Part shown: positions 1 to 7,518 of the stretch, in pieces
Numbering within the stretch: the stretch's first letter is position 1
How the letters are laid out: every line of letters begins with the position of its first letter
Origin: Robertmurraya sp.
GTDB lineage: Bacteria > Bacillota > Bacilli > Bacillales > Cytobacillaceae
Length of the DNA stretch: 52,905 nt
Reading direction: 5' to 3'
NCBI GenBank assembly: GCA_025451895.1
Contig: JANWJP010000100.1
Coordinates: forward strand, 1-52,905
Notes under the pieces: model-generated
Told to the model about the DNA's origin: nothing
The model's input: only the letters and a program-made list of their open reading frames with translations
Database searches by the model: none
Translations under genes and position numbers: made by a program

Positions 1-2
1 AG

Positions 3-383
3 ATGCATACACGATTAATCCAATTCACTAAAAATATATTATCTTCCTTTAAATGTGAACTGGTTGAAATGAACGGAGAGGAAGATCATATACACATTTT
101 ATTTAAAGCACCTCCTCAGGTGCAATTATCAAAATTAGTCAATCGCTTTAAAACAGTTTCCTCTAGGTATATAAGAAAAGAATTTACTGAAGAGTTATCT
201 AAATATTATTGGAAACCGTATTTTTGGAGTAACAGCTATATGGTATTTTCTACAGGAGAGGCTCCAATAGAAATAATCAAACAATATATCGAAAACCATG
301 GACAAGACCGCTCGACTAAAACCCCTCCTAAACTTTTTCAAAGTCTTAGAAGGGGAATGCGTCGAGCATTACGGTTCAACTAA
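3..383 (+). CDS. tnpA: IS200/IS605-family Y1 transposase TnpA (5' end outside window)
   Basis: Single-strand DNA transposase of the HUH/Y1 type, which cuts and rejoins insertion-sequence ends through a tyrosine-DNA link. The visible 126 residues carry the metal-binding HxH motif (EDHIHILF, about residues 27-34), the WSNSYMV stretch, and the helix YIENHGQ whose Tyr is the expected nucleophile. Family members are about 130-155 residues and have some 30-40 residues before this point, so the true start lies left of the window and the ATG at position 3 is internal. No tnpB follows, so this looks like an IS200-type element. The left end is not visible. Whether the gene is intact cannot be judged. 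Confidence 0.85.
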   Translation: MHTRLIQFTKNILSSFKCELVEMNGEEDHIHILFKAPPQVQLSKLVNRFKTVSSRYIRKEFTEELSKYYWKPYFWSNSYMVFSTGEAPIEIIKQYIENHGQDRSTKTPPKLFQSLRRGMRRALRFN

Positions 384-696
384 ATGAAATTAAAGAAAAT
401 GTAAAAACGAAATCAAAATCAGCATTAAAGAACGGATAACATTTTCTAAGTCTCCCCCCGAAGTGCAACCCGGGGATTTTTTATGCAATTCTTTTATTTC
501 GGCAAAAATAGTTCACCAAAAATCAGACAAAAAAAACTCAGTCTATATTTGATTAATATTTCAAAACGACTTTTCACACAAAAACTTCACAAAATTGTAG
601 AAAAACTGTAATTTTTTTCGGTTTGTTTGAAATGTCTTTCAATTAAAAATAGTATAATATAGTTATAAACATGTCGAACAAAAAGCAGGGGAAATT
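384..696. other. Intergenic, AT-rich, right flank of the IS
   Basis: No coding sequence seen. It holds the hairpin at 456-482, which may be the right-end hairpin of the insertion sequence or a terminator, and a very AT-rich stretch leading to a TATAAT at 653-658 that is a candidate -10 for the next gene. No well-spaced -35 is present: the best TTGAAA is 20 bases upstream. Confidence 0.5.
456..482 (+). terminator. Hairpin with T-run after tnpA
   Basis: CCCCG and CGGGG arms (456-460, 471-475) followed by ATTTTTT. It resembles a rho-independent terminator. It could equally be the subterminal hairpin of an IS200/IS605 right end. Confidence 0.5.
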
Positions 697-1197
697 ATGA
701 TTAAAGAGGAATATCGGGTCGAACACCATGTTTTAAGGAATTACTTCAAAAAACTGAATATTCTTTTTGTCGAAAGTTTAAAAATTGACAAGGAAATTTT
801 CTCTTTTTCTTTTCGCAAATGGATACCAATTCCGGGTCTGCAAAAACCAATAGATTATTATGAATTGCAAGACAGGGGCAGAAAAATTCTGGATGCGCTG
901 AAAGAGATTCAGGAAGATTTGTCTCAAATGGTATTCGATCGCGAAGAAACGAATGAATTAGTTCGTATTATGCACGGATATACGGTATACTCTGTCAGGG
1001 CTCAGGAAGCTCTGAATACTCTTTGCTACAGGCTTTATCTGAAAACAGAGGGAATCCGGGATATCAATAACAAAGAATATGAAAAACTGTGCAGAGACTA
1101 CTTTCTACTTGAAGACAAGAGAACGAAGCGTTATTCACTGCAAATGGACCTTATCGCTCAAAAATTGGGGTTCCATGTTTTACAGGAAGAAATTTAA
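697..1197 (+). CDS. Hypothetical protein, 166 residues
   Basis: I do not recognise this family. The protein is soluble, charged and mostly helical in appearance, with no signal peptide or membrane segment and several aromatic-rich patches (YYELQDRGRK, YSVRAQEAL, LCYRLYLKTEG). The start ATG has a GGGG-type ribosome site (aaGCAGGGGaaatt) about 6-8 bases upstream, and a clean terminator follows the stop, so it is a monocistronic, expressed-looking gene. It is transcribed divergently from the IS side and convergently with nikR. No function is proposed. Confidence 0.75.
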   Translation: MIKEEYRVEHHVLRNYFKKLNILFVESLKIDKEIFSFSFRKWIPIPGLQKPIDYYELQDRGRKILDALKEIQEDLSQMVFDREETNELVRIMHGYTVYSVRAQEALNTLCYRLYLKTEGIRDINNKEYEKLCRDYFLLEDKRTKRYSLQMDLIAQKLGFHVLQEEI

Positions 1198-1209
1198 TCT
1201 TTGTTAAAT

Positions 1210-1240
1210 AAAACGCCCTTTTAAAGGGCGTTTTATTTTT
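1210..1240 (+). terminator. Rho-independent terminator (hypothetical gene)
   Basis: Near-perfect palindrome with arms AAAACGCCC and GGGCGTTTT, then a T-rich run. It sits 12 bases after the stop of the 166-residue gene. Its symmetry means it can also stop nikR transcripts coming the other way. Confidence 0.9.
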
Positions 1241-1284
1241 TCTTCCAGTGTCTCTCCCGGCTGAAACAGCCGGCATATAAATTT

Positions 1285-1704
1285 TCATGATTCAGACACA
1301 GGGGAAACGGACAGTTTGCAATATTTAACCCCCTTCAATGAAGCAAGTTTATCACGCAATGTGCGCAGACTTTGCGTTTTCCCTTTAACAACAATCATTT
1401 CCAAACAATTTTGATGATCCAAATGAAAATGTGTGGTCGCTAAAATAACATCATGAAAATCATGCTGTATATCGGTCATTTCACCTACCAGATTACGCTG
1501 ATGGTGATCATAAAATAAAAGGATGCAACCGGCCACAACATTATCATTTTCTTCCCATTTATTTCGAAGCAAAGATTCCCTGACCAAATCCCGGACAGCT
1601 TCCGAACGATTGGTATAACCTTTTTTTTCTATTAGTATATCAAAATTTTCAAGTAAGCTTTCTTCCATGGATACGCCGAACCGGCGCAGGTTATTGCCCG
1701 ACAT
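1285..1704 (-). CDS. nikR: Nickel-responsive regulator NikR
   Basis: Ribbon-helix-helix repressor that binds Ni(II) and normally shuts off nickel uptake genes. Residues 1-45 form the RHH DNA-binding part (GVSMEESLLENFD, then NRSEAVRDLVR). The C-terminal ACT-like half keeps all four high-affinity nickel ligands at the positions expected from E. coli NikR: His81, His92, His94 and Cys100, an offset of 5 residues. Length 139 is normal (E. coli 133). Ribosome site AAAGGGGTG lies upstream. No nickel transporter, urease or hydrogenase gene is in the window, so its target is not apparent. The next genes upstream on the same strand are pduS/pduT, but a terminator (1904-1940) separates them. Confidence 0.93.
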   Translation of the reverse strand: MSGNNLRRFGVSMEESLLENFDILIEKKGYTNRSEAVRDLVRESLLRNKWEENDNVVAGCILLFYDHHQRNLVGEMTDIQHDFHDVILATTHFHLDHQNCLEMIVVKGKTQSLRTLRDKLASLKGVKYCKLSVSPVSES

Positions 1705-1903
1705 CAGTCACCCACCCCTTTCCCGTAATTATTTTTACAATATCACAATTTTCCGCAAAGAAAAATGATTACCGTCGAAAATTTTCTTAATATTCGGCCT
1801 TAAATACAATCATTCTATTGTTATTCAAAACGGAGCCGGAATTTCGCTGAATGAGAATTCATGAAAATTTCCCAAAGAATGTTTAGACGGAAAATGCAAA
1901 TAT

Positions 1904-1940
1904 AAAAAAGGCTGTTCCTGATACCCGGAACAACCTTTTG
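1904..1940 (-). terminator. Rho-independent terminator after pduT
   Basis: On the minus strand a 9-bp stem (GGTTGTTCC with GGAACAGCC, one G-T pair) is followed by TTTTTTAT. It lies 17 bases past the pduT stop and closes the pduS-pduT unit. Confidence 0.88.
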
Positions 1941-1956
1941 AATCCAATCACATCAT

Positions 1957-2505
1957 CTATAATAATGTCGGAATCAAGTGTTTTGACGGTGACGGAATGA
2001 TCTCCGCATTTACAAGAATACCCCTTTCCTCCGCCACCGCAGTCCCGGCTTTGATGCTAGCTTCAACCGCTCCGACTGCTCCCGTAAATGTAAAAAATGC
2101 TTTGCCTCCCAACCCATTGCCAAGACGGAGTTCAATCGCTTCAACTTTTGCCGCTTTTAAAATTGCATCGGCAGCCAAAATCATCGATGCCTGCGAAAAT
2201 GACTCCATAATTCCGATTGCTTCTATTTTTTCCGGCATCACAGCGCCGGTAATGGCAGGAAACAGAGCCGGACTGACATTAGGGATAATCATGGAATCGA
2301 CAAAATACTCATCCGCCAACCGCTCTCCGACACTGACAGAATTTTTTACTGCCGCCACATCCCCATGTACAATCGCCATATATTTGCCCGGACAGGTTGA
2401 GGTAGCTGTGACTATTTCCACATCTGCAACCTTCACCATTTGGTCTGCCGCATAAATTCCCCGGGCCACACTTACAAATTCAACGATGCCCACTGCTTTC
2501 GACAT
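1957..2505 (-). CDS. pduT: Tandem-BMC microcompartment shell protein, PduT type
   Basis: Shell protein with two BMC domains (about residues 1-90 and 95-180) that forms pseudohexameric trimers. PduT in the 1,2-propanediol microcompartment carries a [4Fe-4S] cluster at its central pore through Cys38. Here the equivalent Cys38 is present in the TSTCPGKYM stretch when counted from the second ATG. That ATG (2503-2505) is preferred because GGAGG lies 8 bases upstream and the resulting MSKAVGIVE matches the family start; the first ATG would begin at 2508. Length 182 agrees with PduT. It overlaps the pduS stop, so the two are translationally coupled. No hexameric shell protein, diol dehydratase or aldehyde enzyme gene is nearby, which is unusual for a shell protein. 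Confidence 0.92.
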   Translation of the reverse strand: MSKAVGIVEFVSVARGIYAADQMVKVADVEIVTATSTCPGKYMAIVHGDVAAVKNSVSVGERLADEYFVDSMIIPNVSPALFPAITGAVMPEKIEAIGIMESFSQASMILAADAILKAAKVEAIELRLGNGLGGKAFFTFTGAVGAVEASIKAGTAVAEERGILVNAEIIPSPSKHLIPTLL

Positions 2506-3851
2506 CATTTCTCCCTCCTTACTGCAATATAATCCTCTTCAACTGCTGCAACTGTTCCGGTAATACTGGAATGAATTGTTGCTCCAAGACTGTTTTCGGG
2601 AATATCACCGATTAACTGTCCGGCTTCCACCCGATCACCAACAGCAACAACCGGAACAGCAGGAGCGCCGATATGGGGACGTCTGGCTATGTAGACCATT
2701 TCCGGTTCAACAGTCTCATCTGAAAATGGAGCCGGAAGATCATAAGGAGTCAAACCAAGTCTTGCAACAAGCCGCTTGCTCGGAACAAGGCGGTTTTCGC
2801 GAAAACCGTGGGGTTGAAAAACTGTCTTAACCGGCTGGTAACGAATATTTTTATCCATTAACCTTTGTTTTAAAAACTGATTGGCCGTTCTTGGATAAAT
2901 ATTTATCGGACAAGCAAATAATTCACACAAGTTACATTGTGAGCAAAGGTAGGTAGTTGTTTGCTCGTGAACATCCTGTAATCCGTAATTTACAACCCGA
3001 ACCATTTTGTGGGGTTGAATGTTATGACCCAGTAAATAGCGGGGGCACATATCCGTGCACATCCGGCACTGTTCACAGGTTTTGTTGACTCTTAAAGCCT
3101 GTTCAATCGTGCGGGTTTTTCTTCTGATAATAGGATGGTCTTTTTTGAAAACGAGCAATCCTTTCGTTGTTTTTGTCACATAACCCTCCAGATTTTTCAG
3201 TACAGGCCCCATCATCGGACCTCCGTCTATGACAGCATAATCCGAAAAATCATCCAGACCGGTCAGTTTTAAAACATCAATAATAGGCGTCCCTACAGGA
3301 ACCTTTATGGTCAAACGGCGGGGCACATCACCGGCCACTGTGATATATGTTTCCGTCACCGCTTCATTCCTCATCGCTTTATAAATATTGAACGCCGTTT
3401 CTGAATTAATGACAACACAACCGACATGGATTGGAATTCCTGCCTCCGGGACCACTCTCCCCGTTAATTCATGGACCAAAACCTGTTCATCGCCCGCAGG
3501 ATAACTGTCTTTAAGTTTCCTGACTTCCACAAAATGCCCGACCTGAAGCGCTTTAATTCGTTTTTTTAAAATAGCAATTACTCTCTTATGTTTTTCTTTA
3601 ATGCCCAAGAACGCTTTTTTAGCACCGACGATTTGCCCCGCAGCCACGAAACCTTTAATAATTTCATCAGGATAAAACTCCATTAACTGCTGATCAACCC
3701 TTAACAGAGGTTCGCACTCCGCACCGTTCAAAAGAATAAATTCCGCCTCTGCATTAAGCTTTACATGAGTGGGAAATCCCGCGCCGCCTGCCCCAATCAC
3801 TCCCGCACTTTTAATAATTTCCAACAGATTCAATGATTTCACCCCAATCAT
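2505..3851 (-). CDS. pduS: PduS-like flavin/Fe-S reductase (RnfC-like)
   Basis: Cobalamin reductase/electron-transfer flavoprotein family, related to RnfC and the NADH-binding subunit of complex I. The N-terminus has the glycine-rich GAGGAGFPTHVK nucleotide-binding stretch (about residues 20-31), followed by SLBB-like sequence and two [4Fe-4S] motifs, CEQCRMCTDMCP and CSQCNLCELFACP (about residues 259-315). The C-terminus has a lipoyl-like barrel. Length 448 is close to Salmonella PduS (451). In the pdu system PduS passes electrons to B12 enzymes and is thought to partner with PduT. The direct overlap with pduT supports that here. No B12 or diol genes are within the window. Glycerate kinase lies 278 bases upstream on the same strand. 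Confidence 0.92.
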   Translation of the reverse strand: MIGVKSLNLLEIIKSAGVIGAGGAGFPTHVKLNAEAEFILLNGAECEPLLRVDQQLMEFYPDEIIKGFVAAGQIVGAKKAFLGIKEKHKRVIAILKKRIKALQVGHFVEVRKLKDSYPAGDEQVLVHELTGRVVPEAGIPIHVGCVVINSETAFNIYKAMRNEAVTETYITVAGDVPRRLTIKVPVGTPIIDVLKLTGLDDFSDYAVIDGGPMMGPVLKNLEGYVTKTTKGLLVFKKDHPIIRRKTRTIEQALRVNKTCEQCRMCTDMCPRYLLGHNIQPHKMVRVVNYGLQDVHEQTTTYLCSQCNLCELFACPINIYPRTANQFLKQRLMDKNIRYQPVKTVFQPHGFRENRLVPSKRLVARLGLTPYDLPAPFSDETVEPEMVYIARRPHIGAPAVPVVAVGDRVEAGQLIGDIPENSLGATIHSSITGTVAAVEEDYIAVRREK

Positions 3852-4129
3852 AGGACTCCATAAAACAATAAAAGTATTATATTAAAATAATATCATATAA
3901 AATGCCGGGAAAACGGATAAACCTAAAGATATCCGGTGAAAAATTTATTACAGTTTATATTAAAACTGCTTCTTCTGAAAAACAGCCGTTCCGGGGCAGA
4001 CCAAGGCTTCAGATAAGTGCATTCGTTAATCTACTGTGCAGACTGCTGAATAAGAGAGTGCTGACAATTTTTTGCAGCGTCCTTATTCAGACCGGTGTAA
4101 AATAAACAGTATGCTTTTCAGAAGAACGA

Positions 4130-5269
4130 TTAAATATTATAAAGACGCTTCATCAACCTGGCGATATTTTCCGATGCATGGACCATATTCGAATAAGCAT
4201 TTTGCAGGGCTTCCTCCAATGTGACCACTCCGGGGACAATACTGAAAACAGCATCAATACCATGGTCATAGACAGTTTCAAAGCCTGCTCCAAGTGTCCC
4301 GGCAAGTGCTACAACAGGTACATCATACTTTTTCCCGACTGCTGCAACTCCTGCAGGCGTTTTTCCGTAAACCGTCTGGCTGTCAATTTTTCCTTCACCC
4401 GTAATCAACAAGTCTGCATCCTGAACCTGCTTTTCAAGCCCTGTCGCTTCAATAACGATTTCCACTCCCTTCCGGAGCCGGCAAGAAAGAAAAGCAAGCA
4501 GACCGGCACCAAGGCCGCCGGCAGCACCCGCTCCGGGTACATTTCTGACATCCTTTCCTAAATATTGTTCGATGACATCTGCAAACCGGCCCAAATTGCG
4601 ATCAAGCAGTCCGACCATTTCAGGAGTCGCACCTTTCTGGGGTCCAAAAACTGCAGATGCCCCCTCGGGACCTAGCAAAGGATTCGTCACATCACAGGCT
4701 GCTTCGATCGTTATCTGTGACAACCGCGGATCAAGGCCCGCAAGATCAATAGAGGATACAGCGGATAATCCTCCTCCGCCAAATTCAATTTCGTTTCCGT
4801 TTTCATCCAGAATCCGGACTCCCAGTGCCTGGGCAAGTCCTGCCCCTCCGTCATTTGTAGCGCTCCCTCCGAGTCCGACAATAATACGCTCCACCCCTTG
4901 ATCCAGCGCGGCAAGAATCAACTCCCCCACTCCATAGGTTGTTGTGAGAAGGGGATTTCGTTCACTCCGTGGGACAAGATGGAGTCCGGCGGCAGCTGCC
5001 ATTTCAATTACTGCAGTTTTTCCATTATGTATAAGCCCAAAAAAGGCTTCCACTTTTTTGCCGAGCGGACCGGTCACCTCTTGGGGGATTATTTTTCCGA
5101 AAAGCGAACTCACCAATGAATGGACCAGTCCTTCTCCTCCATCCGCCATCGGCAGTTTGACAATTTCGGCACAGGGAAAAACCTTTTTAAACCCTTCTTC
5201 TGCAGCATTGGCCGCTTCAAGAGCTGTCAAACTTTCCTTAAAAGAATCCGGGGCAATTACTATTTTCAC
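4130..5269 (-). CDS. glxK: Glycerate kinase (GlxK/GarK family)
   Basis: Phosphorylates D-glycerate, feeding glycerate from glyoxylate or sugar-acid breakdown into glycolysis. The N-terminus MKIVIAPDSFKESLTA is the family signature, with further conserved blocks MADGGEG, GLGGSATNDGGAG and LLITGEGKID. Length about 379 is typical. The GTG at 5267-5269 is chosen because GGAG lies 8 bases before it and it gives the normal family start; the upstream GTG at 5278 overlaps the ribosome site. No garD, garR or glyoxylate genes adjoin it, so the source of glycerate is unknown. It stands alone, with 278 bases to pduS downstream. Confidence 0.95.
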   Translation of the reverse strand: MKIVIAPDSFKESLTALEAANAAEEGFKKVFPCAEIVKLPMADGGEGLVHSLVSSLFGKIIPQEVTGPLGKKVEAFFGLIHNGKTAVIEMAAAAGLHLVPRSERNPLLTTTYGVGELILAALDQGVERIIVGLGGSATNDGGAGLAQALGVRILDENGNEIEFGGGGLSAVSSIDLAGLDPRLSQITIEAACDVTNPLLGPEGASAVFGPQKGATPEMVGLLDRNLGRFADVIEQYLGKDVRNVPGAGAAGGLGAGLLAFLSCRLRKGVEIVIEATGLEKQVQDADLLITGEGKIDSQTVYGKTPAGVAAVGKKYDVPVVALAGTLGAGFETVYDHGIDAVFSIVPGVVTLEEALQNAYSNMVHASENIARLMKRLYNI

Positions 5270-5655
5270 TGTCTTCACTCCTTGTTAAAGAGATCCGAAA
5301 AATAGAATCCATCCAATGCATTTGAGAAATTATTCCACCAATTTGCTTTTTAATGTTTATCTTTGATTTCACCCTGTCATGTTCAATGTCTTATTTTTTG
5401 ACCATAGCAAACAAATTCGTGTTTTTAAATGTTTACCAGTCTTGAGGTTGAAATCAAAAAATTTGCAGGTGGAATTACTTTGCATGGAAAGAAAAAAAAG
5501 GATTCAGGGCAGCCTCATAGATTCGGCTGCCCTTTGCCTTTCTCCGGCTGAAAAGAATCGAATCTTGTTCTCTTATGCTTCCCCCATTTTTTCGCGCTGA
5601 ATCTTCCGCAATCTTGAACCGGATAGTGCGCGGAATGATTGACAAAAGATGCACA
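5270..5655. other. Intergenic upstream of glycerate kinase
   Basis: No gene seen. It should carry the glycerate kinase promoter (minus strand) and it holds the hairpin at 5492-5534. A possible short reading frame at 5475-5663 lacks a ribosome site and shows no recognisable content. Confidence 0.5.
5492..5534 (-). terminator. Probable terminator after the C69 hydrolase
   Basis: A strong 9-bp stem (AGGGCAGCC, GGCTGCCCT) lies about 120 bases past the C69 gene. On the minus strand a run of eight T follows after a 7-base spacer, so termination is likely but not ideal in form. Confidence 0.6.
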
Positions 5656-7047
5656 TTAAACAAGAACTGCGCCCCTCATTTCTTTCCTTATTTCAGAAAA
5701 TGCCGCAAGTGTCTCTCTCAAACATTTTTCACTAAATGAAGTTACAAGCTCGACAGCTTCTTCCCTTCTGCCGGCACGGTTCAGATTGGCTGCCTCTTCT
5801 TCAATCTCATAGATTTTATCCATCCATTTTTTCTCAAGACGGTCAAATACTTTTCTTACAATTTTTGAATTCCTGTTAAATTGGCTGCCTGTTTCATCCC
5901 CCTTGATTTCATCAAGCAAATCCTGGAACAGCCACCAGTACGAATCATCCGCATAGGAGTCAAGAGGTGATTTACCCGGATCCATGGTTTTCTCCGTTAC
6001 CGTTCCCGCCTTTGACATCATCTCCGGAAAATCCTGTTCACATATAAATACCGGCAAGTATATACTGGTACACGGAGTTACAGGAGCCCACCACATCAAT
6101 GGAATATAGTATTCATCTTTCGGCATTTCACAAATCATCGATGATGCCGTGTTTCCCCATGTAAAGTTCGCAGGGGATGAATGCATACAAATGGTTTGAA
6201 AATCAGGCAAAGCTGCGTTAAAGAACGGCCCTTCCAAAAATGAATCTTCCAAATGATCCCGTAAAATACGCTTCACCCAGTCTATATCTATGTCTCCGGC
6301 ACGTTCCTTAAGCAATTGTTTCGCACGTTGAACACGTATGTGAGAAACCTGAAGAGAATTCGTAAAATCAGTATATGCATGGGCTGCATCAAAATCATCC
6401 TCCCGCTTTGCCCATCCGGCGCGAATCGCCATGGCCTTAAAACCAATACTGTTTCTGTCCCAGTCTTTGCGAATACTCATTTCATTTGAGATAGCGTAAA
6501 AACCGGAAGTCACTTTCTTCGCTGCCCATTCACGATCAACTGTTTCAAGCACCCAAGCTTCATATGGATCAACAATAATGAAAGAATTATTGTAAGCCTT
6601 TCCTTCACTGACTGAAGCAGGACCCCATTGACCGTACTCCTCAATAAGCCCTGTTATTACACTCAAAGCTTCCCTGGCTGTTCTGCCCCTTTCCAAGCCT
6701 AAACGGACTAGTTCCATTCCTATAATACCTTTTTGTTTAAACGGGTCTTGGGCGCTTTCTTTTAAATCTTTTGTAAAAATAGCCTCATTTCCAATCGCAA
6801 CTCCAAATTCATTCATTCCTTCTTCATATCCCCAGCACCAATAAGGTGCCGAACCAATATGGAGAAAAGTATCTTCAACCTGTGGGATTTCCACATTGGC
6901 AAGTTTTAAAACTGCACCCGGTTCATACCTTTTTCTGGGTTGATAAACGAGAGGCTGGCTCTCATAGACAGGACGATCACTGTTTTTCGCAAAAATCATC
7001 CTTGATGAACGGGCAGAATCGGGATGGACGACTAAATTATCACACAT
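5656..7047 (-). CDS. C69-family (secernin/dipeptidase-like) N-terminal cysteine hydrolase
   Basis: Ntn-type hydrolase related to secernin and peptidase family C69, which cleave dipeptides or amides using an N-terminal Cys. The start is placed at the ATG ending at 7047, which has GGAGTGG 8 bases upstream and gives MCDNLVV, putting the expected nucleophile Cys at residue 2 directly after Met. A longer frame to 7098 would bury it. Other family blocks: SSRMIFAKNSDRP, EGMNEFGVAIGNEA, YNNSFIIVDPYEAWVLET, GFYAISN. Length 463 is usual. No signal peptide, so cytoplasmic. It is monocistronic, with a terminator-like hairpin 120 bases downstream. Substrate not known. Confidence 0.85.
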   Translation of the reverse strand: MCDNLVVHPDSARSSRMIFAKNSDRPVYESQPLVYQPRKRYEPGAVLKLANVEIPQVEDTFLHIGSAPYWCWGYEEGMNEFGVAIGNEAIFTKDLKESAQDPFKQKGIIGMELVRLGLERGRTAREALSVITGLIEEYGQWGPASVSEGKAYNNSFIIVDPYEAWVLETVDREWAAKKVTSGFYAISNEMSIRKDWDRNSIGFKAMAIRAGWAKREDDFDAAHAYTDFTNSLQVSHIRVQRAKQLLKERAGDIDIDWVKRILRDHLEDSFLEGPFFNAALPDFQTICMHSSPANFTWGNTASSMICEMPKDEYYIPLMWWAPVTPCTSIYLPVFICEQDFPEMMSKAGTVTEKTMDPGKSPLDSYADDSYWWLFQDLLDEIKGDETGSQFNRNSKIVRKVFDRLEKKWMDKIYEIEEEAANLNRAGRREEAVELVTSFSEKCLRETLAAFSEIRKEMRGAVLV

Positions 7048-7518
7048 TATTACCACTCCTTCATAAAGTTCAAGATGAAAAAACGCCTTTTCGACCAATC
7101 ATATCTTTTTCTGAAATTCTCTCACAACTCCACACCTTTGGAATCGCTTTCATCATTGTCGACTTTGACGTATCAACTTTCTTTAAATAACAGCGGAGCG
7201 GCAACCTCCCTTCTTAATCAAGGACCAGTATAAGTACAGATAAAAAAAATGGACAAGTCCTTGAAAAAAATATCCAATACCTCTTACCTATTTCTGCAAA
7301 AATAAAAGAAATTCCTGCTAAAACTTTATTTTAAAATAATATTTATTTTTTCTGTAATTCTGAAATAATTGTCACATCAGACCATTCTTAAAATAGATCG
7401 CTATATTAAAATCTTTCTATCCTTTTCACGGAGAATAATTCCGGGATAATGCCAAAAAAACAGGTGCCCTGTACACTCCTTACAGGGAGTATGACAGGCA
7501 CCTTGATTTGGAAATAAC
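7048..7518. other. Intergenic between C69 hydrolase and M3 peptidase
   Basis: No gene seen. AT-rich, expected to hold the C69 promoter on the minus strand. Its right part contains the M3 peptidase terminator (7452-7503). Confidence 0.5.
7452..7503 (-). terminator. Rho-independent terminator after M3 peptidase
   Basis: Very long stem of about 18 bp on the minus strand, with AGGTGCC and GGGCACCT at its base, followed by TTTTTTT. Confidence 0.93.

Noticed and set aside
456-482. Certain right end of the IS200/IS605 element
   Set aside because: The hairpin fits either an IS end or a terminator. Without the left end or a second copy no boundary can be set.
1997-2455. 152-codon plus-strand frame inside pduT
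   Set aside because: Shadow of the BMC gene; Ala/Ser/Thr/Pro-rich antisense product with no ribosome site.
3902-4105. 67-codon frame between glycerate kinase and pduS
   Set aside because: No ribosome site, unusual composition, no similarity that I recognise, and it reads against both neighbours.
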